Shown here: positions 8,503-19,540 of the stretch, piece after piece
How positions within the stretch are numbered: the first letter of the stretch is position 1
Layout of the letters: each line of letters begins with the position of its first letter
Origin: Deinandra increscens subsp. villosa
Taxonomy: Eukaryota > Streptophyta > Magnoliopsida > Asterales > Asteraceae
NCBI GenBank assembly: GCA_039602395.1
Contig: JBCNJP010000003.1
Span: forward strand, 23,853,896-23,917,895
Reading direction: 5' to 3'
DNA length: 64,000 nucleotides
Program-made: the position numbers and the translations under genes
Notes under the pieces: model-generated
What the model saw: only the letters and a program-made list of their open reading frames with translations
Databases searched by the model: none
What the model was told of the DNA's origin: nothing

Positions 8503-11070
8503 TGTAACACCCCAAAAGTTAAGGTAATAAATATATGTGTTTATATATTTATAGGTGTGTGTTTATGTTATAAACATGTTAAAATGTTAAGTAATGTGTA
8601 ATTGAAGTTATAACGATAAACTCTGAGTTTATCGGGTTAAAATAGTAATAAAATACGTGTTTGCATGTTATATAAATGTTATATATGAGTTATATTAGTG
8701 ATACATGTATACACATGATGATATAGGTGAATACGTAGTTGCGGAGATATTTGATAGAAAGAAATATAGGCGAAGTCGGAATAACAGTTAGATAAATAAT
8801 TAAGTTTATCTTATCATTTTGCGTGTCCTGAGGCTTAGATGATTATAAGAGAAAGTATTAGGATATTTAGGAACCTAAGATGCATGTTTTATATAAGTTC
8901 GAGGGTTAAAGATGGTATTTTGGAAAGTTCTAGGCTTGTTTGAAAAACAAAAGAGGAGCTCATGACAAGTGTCATTTTTTTTGTTGATTTGGTGTCATAT
9001 TCACTTGCCATGTGTCATGTTCACCACCCTTAGGTGTCAAAACTGATGCTTAGTCATCATGCCATGTGTAAGCATCAGGTTAGGAGTGTTTGGCTATAAA
9101 TAGGCCATAAATCCATCCATTCTTCCTTGCTAATTCACCTAAAATCAACCTAAAACCTCTAAGAAACCTCAAGAACACCAAGAACACTCTAGCTTGCATT
9201 TTGAAGATTCAAAGGGAGTTAGGAGCCCATCTTATGAAATAGATCAACTTAAGGTATGTTTAACATAAGCCTTCAATTAGTTTCATGATTCATAACACTT
9301 AGATATGCCTTTTAAGAATAATGCAAGGTTAAGGTTCTTGAACATGTTTTGTTGAGATTGGGAGTTTTAGTGGGAATCATGAGTTGAAATTTGGTATGAA
9401 GCCTTAGAATAACATGTTTTAAGAAAGCCTAAGTTAGATCATGTTTAAAGAAGGGTTGGTATGGTTCACCATGTTGGTTTATCAAGAACAAGTAAACCAA
9501 GAACAAAAACATAAACATTGGTGTTTTGATCATAGTAATTCCGCCTCCTGGTCATGATAACACCTATATGGTCGGTCATGATCATCACCAAACTAAAACA
9601 CAAATATGGGTGATATCTCATAGTAAGCCCGCCTCCTGGTCGTGATAACGCCTATACGGCCGGTCATGAGAATCACTCATCAAGGGCATAAAGGCTTGGG
9701 CAAGGGTAATGATATTCAACAAAAGAACATGATTATATATATGTACTAAGTATATATAAGTTAAAACATGGGTTTTGATAAAGTATTGAATGTACCGAGT
9801 TACTCAGATATCTAGAAGTTGGTGCGGACTGGAAGGGTGGCGCCTGTACACTGGGGTTTCTTGCATAGTGACGTTGTCACATAAATCCCAACTGGGACAT
9901 GGCATACGCTTCACTGGGTGATCCCGGAGTGAGCGTTTACTTATAGGAATGCACCTCTTCATAAGTATCACTAAAAGAATACTTTTTCCCATAAGGGGCA
10001 AAACGGTTATTTAGACAAATGGATGTTAAACCAACAAGGGATTGGGTTTAGGATAAAGGGGTTAACCTTAATGACCGTTTGTAACCTCTAGGATGTCTTG
10101 CTAGGGGACATCACGTTAAAGCAAGTTAGTTTCATGAAGGAATAAGGCAAGAAACTACTTCGCAACCTAAGGTGAGTTCTATGAGCCCTCTTTTAAATTC
10201 TTTAAATGCTTTAAACCATTTTGGGCTGATATACATAACGTTTTGTGAAAATACTCTCAATTGTTATAATTGCTTGTTATATGTATTGATTGTATGGTGA
10301 TGATTAGAGGAAAGATAGATTGCCATTTCGATGTTTCTAGTAGAATAGATTAAGGATGGTAATCGAGAAAATATTGGTGAGCAAGGGGCTTCTGAAACAA
10401 GAAGTTAAATAGTGGTGTCTCAATGGTGTCAAAACCAAGCGTCAAAGCTAAGCGGCGTAAAAGCCAGAAAGCGTCAAAGCTATATAGTGTCAAAACTAAA
10501 GGGACCGTTGCTACACGATGTGTTCGTAAGGCAAATAGAAACACTATTTCCCTAAGATAGCACTTAACATTAGGATACGTTCTTAAGGTGAGACAAGGAT
10601 GAAAAAGCAACAGAAGGTTAGTCTATTCACGAGATTAGGGTATGTGAATATATGTGCTATATGCTTTGTGTTTGATTGTCTAATTGCAGAAATGTGTTTG
10701 ACAGACCTAAGTGCCTTCAAAAGGTAAAGTTTTCCAAAAACGTAGAACTCACCACCGTAAGCTGACTTGTTAAGTTATGTATGTCAGATGAGGCTGGACC
10801 ATCGGATCGAAAAGGGAAGGCTGAGATGTGAGCAGGAACTAGGGGGCGTACACTATCAAGACAATGTCAAGCTATCAAGAGAAGACATTTTCGAAGACTG
10901 GCATGGAGATATTTTTCTCTTTTGTATTTGTCTCTCTTACTATGTAATGCTTGGCATATGAATAAAAGTTTTTATTTCCGCTGCTTTAGTTATCTCTGTT
11001 GTACCTTGTGTTCATGAGTAAATCCGATGCGTGACCGCTCCTAGGGCCAAGTCTGGGAGTAGGCGTCACA
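8503..11070 (+). repeat. 3' LTR of the Tekay-like gypsy element (2,568 bp)
   Basis: Begins TGTAACACCCC after the purine-rich AAGGAGGGGAGAG and ends GGCGTCACA, an imperfect inverted repeat whose differences are transitions. A TATA box (GCTATAAATAGG, about 9091) and AATAAAAG near 10960 mark the transcript ends. A splice-donor-like AAG/GTGAGT at 10171 and an acceptor-like TATGTCAG ending at 10787 lie between them. A diverged ~89-bp tandem repeat sits at 9530-9680. No protein coding seen. Confidence 0.8.
9530..9680 (+). repeat. Two-copy ~89-bp repeat inside the gypsy LTR
   Basis: CATAGTAA followed by CCGCCTCCTGGTC and about 40 more bases appears at 9541-9590 and again at 9629-9678. Several differences are CG in the second copy against CA or TG in the first. 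Confidence 0.7.
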
Positions 11071-13640
11071 TTTACCCAACTTAATCATTTCTAGTTTTAT
11101 AACCTTTTAATAAACCCAATAATGTCAACCAACACTTATATATATTTTGTAACAAAAACATTTATATAAGTTCCACCAATTATCATAAACTACTATTTCA
11201 CCAAGTTTTCCAATATCACAAGACATTGTTTTATGTTATGAACTTCATGTAAGCCGACAAAGTCAACTAACCGTTTCGACTCGTTTAACCAACTTTTCAC
11301 ATTTCATATGTTCCATTAACATAATAAGATATCATTTTCAACATCTAAACACATATTATAACAACATATCACCAACTTAAACCATTTGAACCATTGTTTA
11401 TGTTTTTCATCAACTTATCTTACAACCGAGCTTTTTAAGCAACAAAACCTTATGTTTTATATCACATGCATTTGTAGTGTGAATGGTTCATCAAATGCTT
11501 AATATGCAACAAGGGAAAGCGGGTTTTCTCACGTAAATGAGCGACGAGATCGATGAAAAAGACCGAGAAACTTGACCAACTCTTAGGGAACTTTCCAAAT
11601 GACTTGTGAATACTTCTAATGGGGTGCTAGGACCTGCTGTTCGAAGCTAGTGAAAAACAACGTGAAAACGTGAGTTTTCGGTTTCAAAACGGGTCCGGAC
11701 GGGGGGTTTTCGGGGCTATTTTGTAACCGAAACGACGAGGGATCGAAAGGAGAGTTATATACCTGTAACAAGAGTGTTGTGGGACTGAGATTTGGACCTA
11801 GTAGGCTGTTGAGTTGCTGCTGCGTTCTGGGTTAAAAACAGGGTTGAAAATGGGTTTTCTCATGATTTTATGTGGAGAATATAGTGTTTCTTGCAGCCTC
11901 GTTTTGGGGTAATGAACTAGAAGAGCTTGATGATTGTTTCTAAGTTCTAAACAAGTTCAAAGAGGCTGGAAAGTTGCTGCTTCAATACAGTGAACAAAGA
12001 ACACGAAAAAGTGGGGTTTTCGAGTGGTTTTCGGGGGCTGGAATTCACAACCAGGTCTAGAGGCTGAATGAGGTGGGTTTTTTGCTTGAAAAAAAGATGA
12101 TGGGGGCTGTTCTTACAGCCTCAAATTCGTGGTCTGGGTCTGTTACACCAGGTCGCAACCAGGGAGTAAGAATGGTGGGTTGAAAACATGATTCTATGCG
12201 AGATGAAGAGGGGTTTTGGCTGCTGAAATTTTTACCAGATCTGGAGGGTGGAAGGAGGCAAGTTTGGTGATGGTTTTCCATGGGTTTGGGCTGGGTTTAA
12301 TGCTTGTAAAGGAGGGCTGGAGCTACTATGAAAAGCATCGTAACAAATGGAGCTTGAAAGGGTTGGAATGGTGATAAAAATCAAGGGTTTGGGGTCACTG
12401 TTTGTAATCGAGAACCAAGAGGGAAAATGATGGGTTCTTGATTTGCTTGGATGGATACAATATAGGATGGAAATGGCTCAGTGAGTTTTGAAAGTAGTTA
12501 GAGAAGAAAATGTTTGAACTTCTTGTGTGGGGCATGAACCGTAAGGGGATGACTTTGGTGAAGGAAACTCTAAGGGTAATGGCAATGGTTTCCCCATTTC
12601 CCCAATCCCCCACTCCATTTTTTGTGCCACCTCATCATTCCACACCCCTTCCTATTTTTCCCCATTTTGTGGGTAATGGTTTCCCCACTCTCCCACTCTC
12701 TCAAACACCCCATAAAAACCTTCCCAAACCCCCCTCTCTCTCTATCCCCAATCGGTGCGCCCCAATCCCATTTTCACCATCCCGATCCCGAAAATCCATT
12801 TCCCCGATTTTCCCCGAGCAACCGGATTATGGTGTTCCCGAGCTCCCCGAATCCCCCCGAAATGCCCTCTCCCGAGGGTATTACTTTTACCCTAAATACT
12901 TGGCATCTTTTTAAGCAATAATCGGTGGTGAGGTTGATTAGAAAATGAGGAAGGCATCTTCCATGGGGTATACACACCAAAGTCCTCTACATGAAAATGG
13001 TAATGTCCTCCATGCTTTACATCAATCTGGTGAGGTAAAAGATTAAGGGTAGAAAGACATGGTCAAAGCTTCCAAGTTTGTTTCAAAAAAAAAAATCTAC
13101 CATGGCTTCATTAAGGGGAGAGAACCGTTCTTTTTTTAATAGAGAAGCTAAGTAGGTAGATGGAGTGTAGAAGTTTAACTAGATAGGTATTTACCCAATC
13201 GTTTTATTGAAAATCGGGTACTCTTCGGGTATAGCGGGTATATACCCAAAATTAATAAAGATGAATACTTTTATAAAAACACTTTATAAAAAATAGTATC
13301 TAATATTGAATGGTTTATTGGTGATAATTGGGTGTGTTTAGACTCGATCAAATAATAAATACGCATGAAACGTTCGCGTTAGAATAAAGACGTAACGTAA
13401 ATATATTTTAATCATAAAAATATATTAATAGGCATTGGAATATTTATTAAAATATTTATTTAACCTATTATGGAAACATCACCAACGCTCGTGTGAGCCA
13501 GTAATTATCTAAACTACCGATGCATGAAACGAATGCACTGGAAATGCTACGGAATGTAACACGTTAATCATGCAATTTAATTCTACGGAGTATGTAATGC
13601 ATGTGCATTGGATATATTGGGAGCGGGAAATGACCTGGAA
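11071..13640. other. Unclassified repeat-like DNA, no gene
   Basis: 11071-11500 is AT-rich with many CAACTT/AACATA phrases. 11500-12480 is G/T-rich with repeated GGGTTTTC phrases. 12560-12890 is a C-rich low-complexity stretch (CCCCATT, CTCCCAC, CCCCGA) that gives false ORFs on both strands. It resembles the inside of a minus-oriented long LTR, but I found no LTR ends, primer site or protein motif. Confidence 0.4.
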
Positions 13641-14551
13641 TTCCGACGGTTGTCATAGATTACACAGTAAAATTCACATAGAAGATTAAAACATGATTAG
13701 CCGAACTCTAGTTGGACCAGGTTCGTGTGAGTCCGAACTGAAGTTCGCCTAGCTCACAGTAAACTTGCATAACTTTGTCTTGTATTTGATACTTCACATG
13801 ACGACCAAGAATCATGTATCAACACATAGTTAAAATCTGGTCTCTCTTATTTCTCTCTCAATTGCCACTGAACTACAAAGAATGTCTATTTATATGCATG
13901 CAAATCTGTCCGAACTGAACTTCACCTGAAGTCACCTGAACTGACACGAACTGCCAGTTCATGTCATTTCGTGTAGTCACACGAACCGTGACTTCGTGTC
14001 ACTTTGGTTGATAGCTTCTTTGCAATTCTCGTATTTTTCAGATACTTCACATGACGAACCGAACATGCACTAACAGTCGGCTACGAAATGAACTGACACA
14101 CGAAGTGAGCTTAGTAACGAAGTCGTCTATGAAGTGACCTAACACACGAAGTGAATCTAGTAACGAAATGAGCTACGAAGTGAACTGAGTCACGAAGTAA
14201 GACACAGACTAAGGGACAAACCACTCTACGAAGTGACCTACAAAGTGAGACGAACTGTGACTTCGTGGTGGTTACGGTGACGAACTGAGACTTTGTGGCG
14301 GTTATTTTCACGAACTAAAACAAGGACTAACGAACTGACGCGGATTTTGGAAAAAAATTCGATCGTGAAGTTTTTGACACACCAAAATCAACCAGATATC
14401 ATCATTTTCATGTAAAAAATGGGTTAGATTGAAATTATATCGAAAATGACACGCTTTGAGAGTAAAAAATGATGTAAACTTGAGAAAAATGGATCGAAAC
14501 GTGACAAAAATCAACCAAAAGAGTATTTCTGAGCTAGGCACATCACCAATA
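13640..14551 (-). repeat. Short-motif repeat region next to the 14.6 kb LTR
   Basis: From about 13900 to 14330 the phrases ACGAAGTGA, ACGAACTGA and ACGAAATGA occur about every 15-30 bp. GATACTTCACATGACGA occurs at 13789 and 14040. Because a minus-oriented LTR and primer site lie immediately to the right, this may be the leader of that element. No ORF is convincing. Confidence 0.45.
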
Positions 14552-14563
14552 GCTCTGATACAA
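14552..14563 (-). promoter_or_regulatory. Primer binding site (tRNA-Met), minus orientation
   Basis: GCTCTGATACAA on the plus strand is one base off the complement of TGGTATCAGAGC and lies 2 bp from the LTR end at 14566. Confidence 0.6.
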
Positions 14564-14565
14564 CT

Positions 14566-14816
14566 TGAAAGTTCATGGGGACGGACCGGATAGCTAGAAC
14601 TTGATTGGAAACATGACTAATTAAACGATAAGATCTAAATAAAGCTTCATTTCATTGATCTGGACAAACACAAATCACAATGGAATCTAATCAGAAATGC
14701 TCTCTAGTTTTCACTCTAGAAACACACACAAAATGACCAAACACGAGCAATGGTATTATTTTTTAATCTTGTTCATATGGAGCATAGCGTTATAACATGA
14801 TACACATGAACTTTCA
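14566..14816 (-). repeat. Small LTR (251 bp), 5' LTR of a minus-strand element
   Basis: Ends are TGAAAGTTCATG and CATGAACTTTCA, a perfect 12-bp inverted repeat. A tRNA-Met primer site adjoins its left edge, so the internal region runs leftward. I could not find the partner LTR within the region to the left. Confidence 0.65.
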
Positions 14817-15730
14817 AAAGACGAGACAATCTTTTAGTTGAAGTGGGTAGCCTTTGGTAACTAAAATTTCCAAAACAACTTCTTTTATTTTGCTGATTTA
14901 TGTGTACTTGAAAATAAATTGAGCAACACTTGTATGATAATAGCTTGTGGTCATTGTTAACTATTTATGGTTGAATTTTGATTCTCTCTCTAATTTTTTA
15001 ATTGTCAACAACTTGTTTTGTGTAGAGATGTAAGTCATAGTATTCTGGTTGTTTTTTGTGGCTTGTTGATATTGACCCACGGGTTTGAGTATGATAACAA
15101 ACTGATTGAGTACATCAAGAATTATCGTCATGTGTTTGATCTTGGTAAGCACTTGAATAATTTTTTGTTTTAATTTTGTTCCCCTTTTTATGCATTACTC
15201 TTTTAATCTGGTTTTAATATCATACCAATGCAACTATTGCAGCCGGTATTTGATCAAACATTCTTGTGTGTGGCTTATTTGTAAAGCGTCATTGTCTCGG
15301 CATTCCCTCATTTAACCTTAAGTCTAAATGTTAATAAAAATACATTACAGCAAAAAATGAAACTTCAATGGAGAGACAAAGCTTATATGCATATTATATG
15401 ATCATGTGCAAACGCCACTACATTCCAAGAGTTTGCATCAGAGATTGTGGCTAAAGATGGGTAATAGTAAAACTTACAAATGACTAGCATATATCACATC
15501 CTACCATTGAGTATGATCTTATTTCACAGGTTGGTGTAAAGGATTGTAATTTCGATATGTTTCATATGATAATCCAAATTCTAATAATGTATTGTTGGAT
15601 AATCTTCGCACATAAATGTTCTGTTGATAACAATTTTTTTTTATTTTTTTTTGTTGTGAATCTTGATTTTGGGTTTCTTTTAAATACTAGAAATTTGTTA
15701 TTTTTTCAATTTCTTTGATTCAATGTAGAA
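14817..15730. other. AT-rich intergenic DNA
   Basis: No gene, RNA or element end recognised. Small ORFs have no family resemblance. Confidence 0.4.
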
Positions 15731-15930
15731 TGAATTAATAGTTATTAAATTATTATTACAATCTAAAATAATTACATGTATTCATAACTCATAAAATGCT
15801 CTAAGTGAACCTATCAGCTGGTTCCATAAACTGAATTAATAGTTATTATTCTTATTATAATCTAAAATAATTGCATGTATCTATAACTCATAAAATGCTC
15901 TAAGTGAACTTACCGGTTGGTTCCATAAAA
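15731..15930 (+). repeat. ~100-bp tandem duplication
   Basis: A unit starting GAATTAATAGTTATT and ending GGTTCCATAAA occurs twice (about 15731-15831 and 15832-15929) with scattered substitutions and a small indel. Confidence 0.75.
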
Positions 15931-15949
15931 TGCACCGGTTTGGATTAGT

Positions 15950-16260
15950 TACACCTATTAGGGAAAGCGGAGTACCATATATGTAATCTTACGAATCACA
16001 TACACTTAGAATCACCTATTGATCATTGTGTTTGATCCCGATTCATAAGGGAGGGTTTACAAGTTTGCTCGGTTCTCACCTGATAGTGAAAACGGGGGCG
16101 ATCCTGGGTTCCCTCTCTATGAGGTTCAGACTCGGGACTATGTGTAGATCCAGGGTAACCAGTCCTGGTACACGCTGAGCCAAATTGCCGTTTAAAAGAA
16201 GGTTACTCTTTTAGGGAAAACGGAGTACCATATATGTAATATTATGAATCAGATAGACTT
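15950..16260. repeat. Dispersed repeat with direct-repeat borders
   Basis: GGAGTACCATATATGTAAT occurs at about 15970 and 16225, flanking a segment that on the minus strand begins AACGGCAATTTGGCTCAGCG. A related phrase, GACGGTAAATTTTGATCAC, appears at about 58325 on the plus strand, so this looks like a dispersed family. A retroposon is possible but not shown. Confidence 0.35.
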
Positions 16261-16299
16261 ACTCTTAGTTGTCTCAATGTATTGGTTCAATACGGAGCA

Positions 16300-17645
16300 A
16301 CTTTTAGCGTTATAAACCATGTTTCTACTTATATTGTATATATGCAATATCAAATCAAACCATGTTTGTGCTTATGTTGCATATATGCAATAACTATTAA
16401 GACATAAATAATATTTTTTACATATTTTAAATCAAACCAAACCATTTTTCGTCTTATGTTATGTATATGAAACACCAAGTCAAACCATGTTTATGCTTAT
16501 GTTGCGTGTATGCAACATGTATGCAACATGTATGTAACATGACTATATTTTCATATATGGAGTGTGTCTGTGTTTATAGTTTTCAACCTCCTGATATTCT
16601 AATTCTATATTACATATATGCAAAAATATTCAGGCATACAAATATGTTTTTACATCTTTTAGATCAAACCAAACCATGTTTCTGTTTATTTACATACATG
16701 CAACATCAAATAAAACAATGATTGTGCTTACGTTGCATATATGCAATGTATATGTGTTTATAGTTTTCAACCTTTTGATATCCTAATTTTATATTGCATA
16801 CGTCTTTTAAATCAAACCAAACTATGTTTCCGCTTATGTTGCATATATGCAACATCAAATCAAAACCATATTTCCCATAGCCTTCCAACGTTGTCTCCAA
16901 CATATGTAACCATGCACACTTGGTCAAATATTGTACCCACCATGCACACTTGGTCGAATATTACACCCACAATTTTCTTATACACATTTATCACAATCAT
17001 GTAAAAGAGCTTGAACGACTTAATGACCATCATGGACTGATGCAATCGCCCCAGACATGAAACGAAATAAGACACGCCGAACCGATGACACAACATGAAA
17101 CACTCCTGTGTTGCACATATGCAACACCCTATATTGTATTTATGAAACACTATGAAAACCTAACTCAAGTGTTACAATAAATCCTTTACATTGTTTTATA
17201 ATATTATGTTTATTTATTATGTATTGCGTATATGACACACCCTATGTATGAGAATAATGTAAAATAGAGATAGTATCAATTTTTTTTTTCAAATAGAAAA
17301 TAAAATCAAAGCTTTAACAACCAAGAACACCAAAAAAGAAAAAACAAACTCCACTGACACATTTTTTACATATATGCAAAACTTGAGGCTTCACATATGC
17401 AACACCCTATGTTTTGCACATATGCAACATTACAAATTAGATACACTCTTATTTTTAATACATTTATCACTCTCGTATGTTTTTTTCTTTTTTAATATGT
17501 TACGTATATTCCTAAGAATATCACTCGCGTATGTTTTTTTTAATATGTTACATTACATATATGCATCATACAGTGTTGCATATATGCAACACCCTATGTT
17601 GCATATATGCAACACTTTATATTGTTTATATGAAACATTATGAAT
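16300..17645. repeat. Array of the palindrome TTGCATATATGCAA in a longer repeat
   Basis: Perfect or one-off copies of GTTGCATATATGCAAC occur at roughly 16334, 16377, 16500, 16735, 16838, 17110, 17391, 17415, 17574 and 17599. Up to about 16870 they are preceded by a shared phrase of the type CAAATCAAACCATGTTT. Spacing is irregular (25 to over 200 bp). ORFs across it are low-complexity artefacts rich in His, Met and Cys. Confidence 0.7.
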
Positions 17646-18867
17646 TACATATACCTTCATTTTATTTATATAGAGGTATTATTAAGAGAAGATAATAAAG
17701 AGTGGTTTATAGCAACCTTTACATGGGTAAATAACTAAATATAAAAGTAAATGACGGTGACAAAAAAAAAGTGTTCTAAAGAAAGTATATAACGACTATT
17801 AGAGATAGTTTAACCGGGGTGCTTGTATACATTAGTAAACACCCATACTCATAAATGTTGATATGATGAATGTAATTCTCCATAGGAACATCAACGGAGA
17901 AATACACATCACACAAAGGTGCAACTAGAGCCTAGCCTGAATTACTAACCATGTTTTCTAAACCCAAAAAAATATCAAAAAACAAAAATTGATGATCCAA
18001 AACAACAACTAATCCTAGAATTATATAACAAAAAGAAAGAAATGTTCAAATCAGGTCAGAAGCCCTAATCTTGATTTGTCCATATGAAATCTTAATGAGT
18101 TGTACCCAATCTTCCTTCATACTTTACTCGAAGCAAGCATCTAACATGTAGCAGCAACACAGAGCAGCCGAATTACACACAATCACAATAAAAAAAGTCA
18201 ACACATTTAAATTATAGTTACCTAATCACTGTCACACATATCATTTGCTTGTTTAAATAGTGTTTTATTTTTTCAAGTCATATATTTACTTCTAATCAAC
18301 CCAATATCACAATATCACTTATTTTCTCAAACCATGTCGGGATTGCAATTTCTCAAACCAACGGACCAATACAATGTGTTCGAGGGAGTGAAAAGAAGTG
18401 TCTTAATTTGTTCAAAATCTTGAAGAGACCTACAACTTTAAAAAGCTATAGAATTAAAAATAACTATAATCTAAGTAAGAAACAAGAGTCAAAACTATGA
18501 AAAGGTTAACGTAGACTACTCTTATCCATTTGCACTAATTAAAAAGTGAAGTGTCCAGCAGGCTCGTCTTGATTTTATCACTTGCTAGTTGCTACCACTT
18601 CTCCCCCTGCAGTTTTATATATCATCAATCCAACAACACCAACATTTAACCCAATAAGATGATATTTAAAGTCAATCCTTGCAACAATTGTAAATAGATT
18701 AAACCAGATTGATTCATAGCAATTAACAAGCTCATCTATCAACAGTTCATTAAAATAAATCATCCAGTGATTGAATTACATACTAGCCAGACATATTAAT
18801 ATGATGTATTTCTCTGCTTATAAATTTGATTCTTGAAGAGAACACATATATACATAACTAACACAAC
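17646..18867. other. AT-rich intergenic DNA
   Basis: No gene or element end recognised. CTTCTCCCCCTGCAG at about 18599 resembles a minus-strand polypurine tract but has no LTR next to it. Confidence 0.35.
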
Positions 18868-19276
18868 TGTAGGACCTCCGTTCGTATTTTAAACGATAAA
18901 ATAAATTTCCACTAGATATTTGATACAATTACAACGAAAAGACAAAATCCCTACACTAATACAATACAAGAAAAAGAAACCTAACTATTACAATACAAAG
19001 AAATAAGACAATACAAATAAATGAAATACAATACAAACGAAAATAAGAGAATTACATAAACAAAAGAAAGAACAGTGGGTTGAAAATATTATGTTGATTA
19101 AACAATTACTAGATTAATTGGGTTGAAGAAAGGAGTTTTAAATTATGAAAATATAGATTTAAGAAAAGGTTTTAGACGAAGGCATCGGGTACCCTGGAGA
19201 TCGAAGATCATCTATGATTTACACATATCTAGTGGAAATCTATATTTTCATAAATAATATATATATTTTAATAAAG
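18868..19276 (-). repeat. Shortened, rearranged 3' LTR
   Basis: 18868-19170 matches 24362-24686 closely (starts TGTAGGACC, shares the run of AATACAAT phrases and GACGAAGGCATCGGG). It then departs. Its last ~25 bp (AATAATATATATATTTTAAT) match the right end of the other LTR. Between them, at 19225-19260, is an inverted copy of nearby LTR sequence (ATGAAAATATAGATTT and its complement). Confidence 0.65.
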
Positions 19277-19540
19277 TCGAGAGACGAAGGCATGTGTGAT
19301 TTACACAAGATCATCTATGATTTACACAAAATCAATGGCCATCGTATGCTTAACCTCACACCATTCACTGTTTGGTGATAGGAATGGATTAGGAAGTACA
19401 ATACTCCCTTTAATAGTTTTGGGGTACTCCCCCACAATGACCATAGTCGATACGATTAGGTTGTCCTATTGAACCTAGAGCATGGGATCTCCAATTTCTT
19501 AGGTTAGGTTTTCCTTCGCATCAACTTTACCCAATGGGCT
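19277..19540 (-). other. 3' non-coding region and polypurine tract of the copia
   Basis: Contains a second copy of the phrase GATCATCTATGATTTACAC and, on the minus strand, TTGTGGGGGAGTA near 19428, which fits a polypurine tract. The LTR does not start directly next to it. Confidence 0.5.

Noticed and set aside
12510..12980. ORFs of 68-134 codons
   Set aside because: C-rich low-complexity DNA read in three frames; no motif and no start or splice context.
16461..17643. His/Met/Cys-rich ORFs
   Set aside because: Translations of the TTGCATATATGCAA repeat, not genes.
16300..17645. CRISPR-like array
   Set aside because: Units are palindromic, unevenly spaced and diverged, in plant nuclear DNA with no cas genes.
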